A stretch of 64,000 nucleotides of DNA, from contig OY720097.1 in NCBI GenBank assembly GCA_963082875.1, positions 12,160,501-12,224,500 of the forward strand. The letters run 5' to 3'. Source of the stretch: Corella eumyota (lineage: Eukaryota; Chordata; Ascidiacea; Phlebobranchia; Corellidae). A model generated the notes under the pieces. The model was not told where the DNA came from and made no database searches. It saw nothing but the letters and a program-made list of their open reading frames with translations. The position numbers were made by a program, and so were the translations under genes. Below are positions 61,201-64,000 of the stretch, one piece after another (within the stretch, counting starts at the first letter, position 1; each line of letters begins with the position of its first letter).

Positions 61201-64000
61201 TGATTTTTGCATAAAAAAATTTTTTTTTTTTTTTTTTTTTTTTGATTTTAAAAAATATTATAGAAAACATATATAAAGAAATAATTCTTGTTTATTTATT
61301 TTATTATTATCACTTATCTTACACTTTACTAAAAAGAAAAATTTGTATCAACACAGAAAAAAAAATACTCATTTCCCCCCATACACTCATTTCACCCCAT
61401 GATACACCCTACCCTTAAAACCCCAATTTTTTGTAACTAAAGTTTATGCCAATTAAGTGAAATAATTTGCAAAGTTCATTGAACAAAAACACTTAACAAA
61501 AAATTTACCTAAATAAATCAGTTTATAAAAATTTTAGTTATTACAATTTTATTTTTGACACTTTTTAAAAAATACTATTTAAATGTGGTAAAAAAATAAA
61601 AATTTTTAATTAAATTACCTTTCCATCATCAGTTACAGCCAGCGTGTGTTCATCCACAGTTCCACAAGATACCCCAACAACCTTTTGTCCTTGCAACCCC
61701 ACTACAAGGGTGGGTATGTGTTGATCCATGGTACTGTCATGACCCAAACGACCAAAATTCCCACAGCCCCAAGTATAAAGTTCCCCTAAAAATGTAAAAA
61801 AAATCCAGTATCATTACTGAAACAAACATTTACATGCTTATTTTAAAATTTCATTTTCATAGGATTAGATTTGCTACTTTAACCTGTCTTAAGTTACCAT
61901 GAGCAATTTAGAATATTATTAATAATGGTGACTAAAAATTAACCTTCTAATTTGTTTATTTCAACTTACTAACCTTTATCAGTAATAGCAGCACTGTAAT
62001 TACTTCCACAGCCAATATCCACAATTTTTCTGCCAGATTCAGGGCCAAATGTTGTTATAAGAGTAAGTTTTGTGACAACGGAACAGTCTTGTGCATTTTC
62101 GAGTCCCAAACAACCGCAACTATTCAACCCAACAGAATAAACATTCCCTGCAAAAATCACAAAAATTTGAAAAAATTTTTGTAAAACTATAAAAATTTAA
62201 AAAAATGTTCAAAGATTCTTTATCCTGATTTAAAGTATTTTACTATTTAAGTTTACACATTTAAAAACTACGTATAAAACCATCAAAAAGCAATTTTAAG
62301 TAATAGTTTGAAACACTTAGTTATTAGCAAAAAAGTTTTAAGTTATGGACGCAAGGATTTTTACTTTTTTAAAAAAAATTTTATTAAACAATTTTTCTTA
62401 TACCTTGATCTGTTAATGCAAGCAAGTGATTAGCATTGATATTTGATGCCAGCTTAACAATTTTTTCTTTAATGTCAATTTTCAGATCAACATCAGACCA
62501 AATTCCCTGTTTGTCCTCAATATCGAGAATCAGATTGTTGTCACAAAGCACAACAGAGAACAGATTTCCGCACACAATTTGTTTGAAATGATAATCAGAA
62601 TTCACAAATTTTGAGAACGAAAATTTGGATTCGTTGTTACCGCAAGCAAAGATCTGTTTTTCATTTAAAAAAAAATAAAATAAAATTTAAACCAAATGAA
62701 ATGTTAATATACCTTGGAATAAAGGAAAATAAAAAAAAAAAAAAAAAGAGAATTTATCTTAAATAACAATAAAAAGTAATTTATGTGAATCTTAATCAAC
62801 TAACATCAGTGTTGTCAGGTTCTTTTGTCAAAATTTCTTTACATTTATCCTCAGTGTTGCCCGATTGAATTGCATTAAGAACCCCACTTGTTAGTTCACT
62901 TAGCCGAGACATCATAGAAACAGCTACTTCTTGTAACTCTAAATTTGCAAAGTAAGTTTAATTTTTTTTAATTTTTAAAATATAAAATTTAATTAAATTT
63001 CAATATTAGATTATGTAGTTAAATATTACTGATGAAAAAAAATAACTTCTAAACATTACAACATATACCAAAGTAAAAAAAATAATATTCACTTGCCATT
63101 TTAACCAGAAAAACATTTATGAATAAAAATAATCCTAATAACCTAATTTGTTGTCAGTTTTGGCTGAGGTAGAAGCATTTAAGTGAGTAGTTGTTGACAG
63201 GGTAATGTCAGACAAGATATCTTGATTTGTTACGCCATTGAACCTTTCTAGAAAATTCTTCACATTATACTTTGTTCCTTTTCTGCAATTTCAATTTAAA
63301 ATAATTATGATTATATTTTATCTTACAAAGAAAAAAAAATATAAAAATTGGTGTGTATTTACTAAACCACCAAATTTATTAGTATAGCAAAAATTATTGA
63401 TAAATAAGTAAAGTTGAATATCGTCCTTTAAAATCATTCAGATAGTATTTTACCATTTATTTATCATGTTAATTACCCTAATCAAATTAAAAAAAAAACA
63501 ATTTATTAAAAAAATAGTAGATATTAAAAAACCTAAATATTTGTCTAAAAGGATATCCAATTTCTTTACCTATTGTCTGGGTTATCTTTTCGAGATTCAT
63601 ACACATCAATAAGAAACACAACAGTTTCAAGAAAGTGGGCAAGTTTTGCTCGCTGTAAGGAAAGTTCTAAAAAAAGGTTTAGGGCAATGTGTTGATCGTG
63701 AATTGGAATGTCATAGCGCAATGATGATGTTGCATCCTTGTCACTAAACATAAAAAAATTTAATAAACCTAATATTTTTATCTTTTGCTTAACATTTATT
63801 TTTAGTATCTCTGTGTCAATTTTGCTTAAAAGCCATGTCTAAATAACCTAAAAAAATTTAAATAAACATGTCAATATAAAAAAAAAATTATTTATTACAT
63901 AATTTTTCATGAAATACATTTGTTAAGGTTTATATATACAAAGCCAAATATGCAAAAAATATTTACCACCAAATAACAGTTTTTAAGAATTTGTCAGATC
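25276..64000 (-). CDS. HERC2: HERC2, giant HECT E3 ubiquitin ligase (5' end outside window)
   Basis: This is one gene of 88 resolved exons, from 63967 (open at the right edge) to the stop at 25276-25278. Coding sequence in the window sums to about 14.4 kb (about 4,800 codons; human HERC2 is 4,834 aa in total). The first visible exon corresponds to about human residue 230, so the N-terminus is missing. Domain order from N to C is RLD1, helical arrays, MIB/HERC2, UBA-like, CPH, ZZ, DOC, RLD2, linker, RLD3, HECT; exons are listed in the regional entries. The protein is known to assemble ubiquitin chains in DNA-damage and centrosome pathways. Introns are mostly 100-500 bp with GT..AG ends. Oddities are absence of the cytochrome-b5 domain, a weak RLD1, a changed C-terminal tail and a nested receptor gene. 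Identification is very secure; a few of the weaker exon ends may be off by some bases. Confidence 0.95.
26350..26450 (+). repeat. tRNA-like SINE candidate
   Basis: A box-B-like gggtttgaatcctac lies near 26413-26427, downstream of a weak box-A-like region, followed by an AT-rich tail. It lies in a HERC2 intron in antisense to the gene. Evidence is limited to the internal promoter-like motif. Confidence 0.35.
28035..28200 (+). repeat. Interspersed repeat, copy A
   Basis: A TA-rich head is followed by ggacattatgtccaatttat, aaaactgccgtttgtggt and gagttgcaa. The same blocks in the same order recur at 35113-35280 (inverted) and 47850-47985, and in part at 41541-42175. The copies differ, so it is an old family. 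It lies in a HERC2 intron and has no open frame. Confidence 0.6.
29281..29456. mobile_element. 176-bp MITE-like element in a HERC2 intron
   Basis: The ends gatcacttgtacttt (29281-29295) and aaagtacaagtaatc (29442-29456) are inverted repeats matching at 14 of 15 bases. The element is too small to code for a transposase and lies between HERC2 exons 28796-28992 and 29507-29756. An open frame across it (29207-29443 on +) has no family resemblance. A related end pair occurs at 33231-33282. Confidence 0.6.
29507..32467 (-). other. HERC2: HERC2 third RCC1-like propeller (RLD3)
   Basis: Exons 32269-32467, 31835-31942, 31547-31653, 31216-31393, 30717-30871, 30458-30568, 29948-30125, 29507-29756. Seven RCC1 blades can be read, with repeated WG..GxLGHG and VACGSxHxxA signatures ([55 protein letters not shown]). 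Exon ends track blade boundaries. One blade (exon 30717-30871) has a short insertion before [11 protein letters not shown]1-like domains act as protein-docking propellers. Confidence 0.93.
33231..33282. repeat. Inverted-repeat pair related to the 29281-29456 element
   Basis: Actttatggtcct (about 33235-33247) and agaaccgtaaagt (33261-33273) form an imperfect hairpin, and the right part gaaccgtaaagtacaa nearly matches the right end of the element at 29442. It is probably a deleted or solo-end copy. Confidence 0.45.
35113..35280 (-). repeat. Interspersed repeat, copy B
   Basis: Inverted copy of the repeat at 28035-28200: gttgcaactctcaac, accacaaacagcagtttt, taggcctataaattggac and a TA-rich end appear in reverse order. 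It lies in a HERC2 intron. Confidence 0.6.
37341..37346 (-). terminator. Poly(A) signal of the nested 7TM gene
   Basis: On the minus strand AATAAA lies about 58 nt past the stop of the nested receptor gene. It is on the same strand as HERC2, inside a HERC2 intron, so it could also truncate HERC2 transcripts. Confidence 0.55.
37404..38503 (-). CDS. Seven-transmembrane receptor-like protein nested in a HERC2 intron
   Basis: Two exons, 38311-38503 and 37404-38230, join in phase to 339 aa. The intron is short with gtaagt and acag ends. The N-terminus (about 20 residues) carries two Asn-X-Ser/Thr sites (NTS, NLT) and is presumably extracellular. Seven hydrophobic segments can be read: [98 protein letters not shown] and [11 protein letters not shown]. 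The third is followed by WYRVH, at the place of a DRY box, and the last by NWKERLF, like a helix 8. I recognise no named family; a divergent rhodopsin-like receptor is the best guess. It lies entirely inside HERC2 intron 37153-39355 on the same strand. Confidence 0.75.
38504..39355. other. Upstream part of the nested gene's host intron
   Basis: No exon is seen on either strand. The sequence between the nested gene's ATG and the HERC2 exon at 39356 must hold the receptor's promoter, but no motif stands out. Confidence 0.5.
40785..40850 (-). repeat. tRNA-like SINE candidate next to a HERC2 exon
   Basis: Read on the minus strand, a box-A-like ttagcagtctaataatg is followed about 30 bp on by aagtttaattcccc, which resembles box B. 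It ends immediately at HERC2 exon 40850-40968. Weak evidence. Confidence 0.35.
41541..42175 (-). repeat. Interspersed repeat, copy D, split by the hAT-like element
   Basis: Gttgcaactcgcaataaa before the transposon and ataacagtctataaattgg plus a TA-rich end after it match the outer parts of the repeat family seen at 28035, 35113 and 47850. The nested order shows the transposon is the younger insertion. Confidence 0.5.
41571..42087. mobile_element. hAT-like non-autonomous DNA transposon, 517 bp
   Basis: The terminal inverted repeats are cagggaacgaaataacg (41571-41587) and cgttaattcgtaccctg (42071-42087), matching at 15 of 17 bases. They are flanked on both sides by the direct repeat cctgca (41565-41570 and 42088-42093), a clean target-site duplication. 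Subterminal gcgaatcgttttttt copies occur near both ends. The CAGGG end is typical of hAT elements, but these usually give 8-bp duplications; 6 bp is unusual. There is no transposase frame, so it would depend on a helper. It is inserted into an older repeat in the HERC2 intron 41299-42232. Confidence 0.85.
42667..43915 (-). other. HERC2: HERC2 DOC domain
   Basis: Exons 43737-43915, 43166-43369, 42667-42783. The segment [16 protein letters not shown] with HNNWIRLEF is the APC10/DOC jelly-roll core; [11 protein letters not shown] and VHHLGIKT complete it. DOC domains bind substrates or partners. A short acidic stretch ([14 protein letters not shown]) links to RLD2. Confidence 0.9.
42875..42985 (+). 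repeat. tRNA-like SINE candidate
   Basis: The sequence gcactaggcataac is followed about 25 bp later by gagtttgattcccac, a box-B-like motif, then a T-rich tail. It lies in the HERC2 intron 42784-43165. A SINE head is plausible; no cloverleaf is seen. Confidence 0.4.
44129..44224 (+). repeat. Minisatellite with tttgagcccc units
   Basis: About five imperfect copies of a unit built on tttgagcccc(g/a)a(g)ctta, separated by T-rich spacers, lie in a HERC2 intron. Confidence 0.75.
44418..45119 (-). other. HERC2: HERC2 MIB-like strand region and ZZ zinc finger
   Basis: Exons 44820-45119 and 44418-44673. The first carries [25 protein letters not shown] and [11 protein letters not shown], close to the human segment before the ZZ domain, then CNIC. 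The second supplies YKCDVC, MCGVC and HASPRH. All eight expected zinc ligands (three CxxC pairs and two His) are present, so the finger should fold. ZZ domains bind N-terminal or SUMO-like partners. Confidence 0.92.
45450..46048 (-). other. HERC2: HERC2 CPH domain and preceding disordered segment
   Basis: Exon 45795-46048 starts with a Ser/Pro-rich acidic stretch and ends [15 protein letters not shown]. Exon 45450-45590 (141 nt) reads [38 protein letters not shown], which matches the conserved CPH domain shared by HERC2, CUL7 and PARC, known to bind the p53 tetramerisation region in mammals. Confidence 0.92.
46346..46957 (-). other. HERC2: HERC2 UBA-like segment and acidic run
   Basis: Exons 46759-46957 and 46346-46472. 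[18 protein letters not shown] with [11 protein letters not shown] is a UBA-like three-helix pattern, equivalent to MEMGFSRRNIEFAL and VGWLLDH in human HERC2. It is followed by a run of about 14 acidic residues around [14 protein letters not shown]. Confidence 0.82.
47850..47985 (+). repeat. Interspersed repeat, copy C
   Basis: Gggtggacaatatt, a TA run, caaatttatag and aaaaccgctgtttgtggtgc follow the same order as in the copies at 28035 and 35113. It lies in the HERC2 intron 47823-48207. Confidence 0.55.
49690..49785 (-). repeat. tRNA-like SINE candidate
   Basis: On the minus strand gtggacttattggtcat is followed about 20 bp on by ggtttcaggtttaagcc, resembling boxes A and B. It lies in the HERC2 intron 49444-49840. 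Low certainty. Confidence 0.3.
51370..51810 (-). other. HERC2: HERC2 MIB/HERC2 domain
   Basis: Exons 51643-51810 and 51370-51568. [63 protein letters not shown] give a full domain, nearly colinear with human residues of about 1,859-1,932. This domain recognises N-terminal peptides in the Mind-bomb family. An acidic run ([11 protein letters not shown]) follows. Confidence 0.93.
52014..55638 (-). other. HERC2: HERC2 central helical region upstream of the MIB domain
   Basis: Exons 55535-55638, 55168-55297, 54792-55015, 54458-54630, 53813-54218, 53507-53645, 53116-53351, 52600-52865, 52208-52359, 52014-52101. Alignable landmarks to human HERC2 are [74 protein letters not shown] and [11 protein letters not shown]. 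It is alpha-helical solenoid-like with low-complexity inserts, weaker in conservation than the flanking domains. Confidence 0.83.
52910..53006. repeat. 41-bp tandem repeat
   Basis: Two identical 41-bp units (52910-52950 and 52951-52991) plus 15 bp of a third are built from attgttaaacaaaa and caaagagttta. They lie in the HERC2 intron 52866-53115. Confidence 0.85.
55800..55835 (-). other. HERC2: HERC2 36-nt micro-exon at the cytochrome-b5 position
   Basis: This exon reads [12 protein letters not shown] in frame between exon 56219-56363 (ending [10 protein letters not shown]) and exon 55535-55638 ([13 protein letters not shown]). Donor (gtgatt) and acceptor (tatag) are acceptable and both phases fit. 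In human HERC2 a cytochrome-b5-like domain of about 77 residues occupies this position; here the flanking introns (383 and 161 bp) hold no such sequence. Confidence 0.72.
56219..59110 (-). other. HERC2: HERC2 helical region after RLD1
   Basis: Exons 58959-59110, 58675-58788, 58223-58309, 57926-58059, 57583-57690, 57255-57403, 56836-56989, 56553-56708, 56219-56363. Landmarks matching human are [78 protein letters not shown] and [11 protein letters not shown]. The donor of exon 56836-56989 was set by phase (ATG|gtattc), since the frame stays open for another 15 codons. Confidence 0.83.
58452..58660. repeat. Minisatellite of about 20-bp units
   Basis: About ten imperfect copies of a unit near ttacttaaatactaagta occur in the HERC2 intron 58310-58674, with a higher-order alternation of ttacatac and cttactt starts. 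The right-hand copies are most alike. Confidence 0.85.
59368..62653 (-). other. HERC2: HERC2 first RCC1-like propeller (RLD1), degenerate
   Basis: Exons 62404-62653, 61974-62147, 61619-61785, 60169-60355, 59665-59801, 59368-59449. Three blades are clear: [15 protein letters not shown] with [30 protein letters not shown] with VSCGT, and [14 protein letters not shown]. The first and sixth blades are only recognisable by position, and the seventh (human HSWGSNDQ) has no counterpart, being replaced by a Lys/Leu/Glu-rich exon. RLD2 and RLD3 in the same gene are far better kept. Confidence 0.82.
60407..61411. mobile_element. Candidate inverted-repeat element of about 1 kb in a HERC2 intron
   Basis: The left end tagggtcacatgg, then ggggggaatgagtat, mirrors the right end actcatttccccccat, actcatttcacccc, atgatacaccct (imperfect, with an insertion). 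A further actcatttcacccc copy lies at about 61043. The interior is AT-rich with a run of 24 T at 61220-61243 and no open frame. Target duplications are not clear. It may be a MITE-like element or a composite of two. Confidence 0.5.
62805..64000 (-). other. HERC2: HERC2 N-terminal region visible in the window
   Basis: Exons 63967 to beyond 64000, 63570-63743, 63143-63282, 62805-62938. [20 protein letters not shown] is nearly colinear with human IPLQDQHLALAILLELAVQR, and KFLKTVIW at the right edge fits the residues before it. The start codon and roughly the first 230 residues lie outside the window. Confidence 0.85.

Noticed and set aside
63783-63860. Possible extra HERC2 exon between 63743 and 63967
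   Set aside because: An acceptor-like site exists on the minus strand, but all three frames close quickly and no donor follows. Exons 63967 and 63743 can join without it.

Overview
The window is about 64 kb of AT-rich animal nuclear DNA. Genes have many short exons with consensus GT..AG introns. Short introns, tight gene spacing, an operon-like gene pair with only about 50 bp between stop and next splice acceptor, and proteins closer to vertebrate than to insect families together suggest a tunicate, most likely a Ciona-like ascidian. The organism is an inference. The proteins are read directly from the sequence.

Layout on the left: a RhoGAP gene of the ARHGAP22/24/25 (FilGAP) family lies on + (820-11336, ten exons). 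Its first exon encodes an unusual Met-Gly/Cys/Lys-rich N-terminus that splices in frame into the second half of a PH domain. A UPF0462 (C4orf33-like) gene follows on + (13019-14164). A gene-poor stretch of about 4 kb (14.2-18.4 kb) holds tandem repeats, a tRNA-like sequence and a decayed coding island.

Middle: a CKAP2-family gene lies on - (18456-22008, ten exons including one recovered between 20345 and 20486). It is divergent from TMEM230 on + (22465-22803). PDRG1 (23237-23635) and FITM2 (23729-24655) follow on + and look like an ascidian-type operon. FITM2 converges on the next gene, with opposing poly(A) signals about 25 bp apart.

Right: from 25276 to beyond the right edge, one giant gene on - encodes HERC2, a HECT E3 ubiquitin ligase. 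I resolved 88 exons (about 14.4 kb of coding sequence, about 4,800 codons); the extreme N-terminus lies outside the window. Domains run RLD1, helical regions, MIB/HERC2, UBA-like, CPH, ZZ, DOC, RLD2, linker, RLD3 and HECT. The cytochrome-b5-like domain found in human HERC2 is absent, with a 36-nt micro-exon at that position, and RLD1 is degenerate. A two-exon seven-transmembrane receptor gene with its own poly(A) signal is nested on the same strand in the HERC2 intron 37153-39355. HERC2 introns also carry several small mobile elements: a 517-bp hAT-like element with 17-bp inverted ends and a 6-bp target duplication, a 176-bp MITE-like element, a roughly 1-kb inverted-repeat element, a recurring interspersed repeat, tRNA-like SINE candidates and minisatellites.

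The genes share no single pathway. The local units are the CKAP2/TMEM230 divergent pair, the PDRG1-FITM2 operon candidate, and HERC2 with its nested guest gene.
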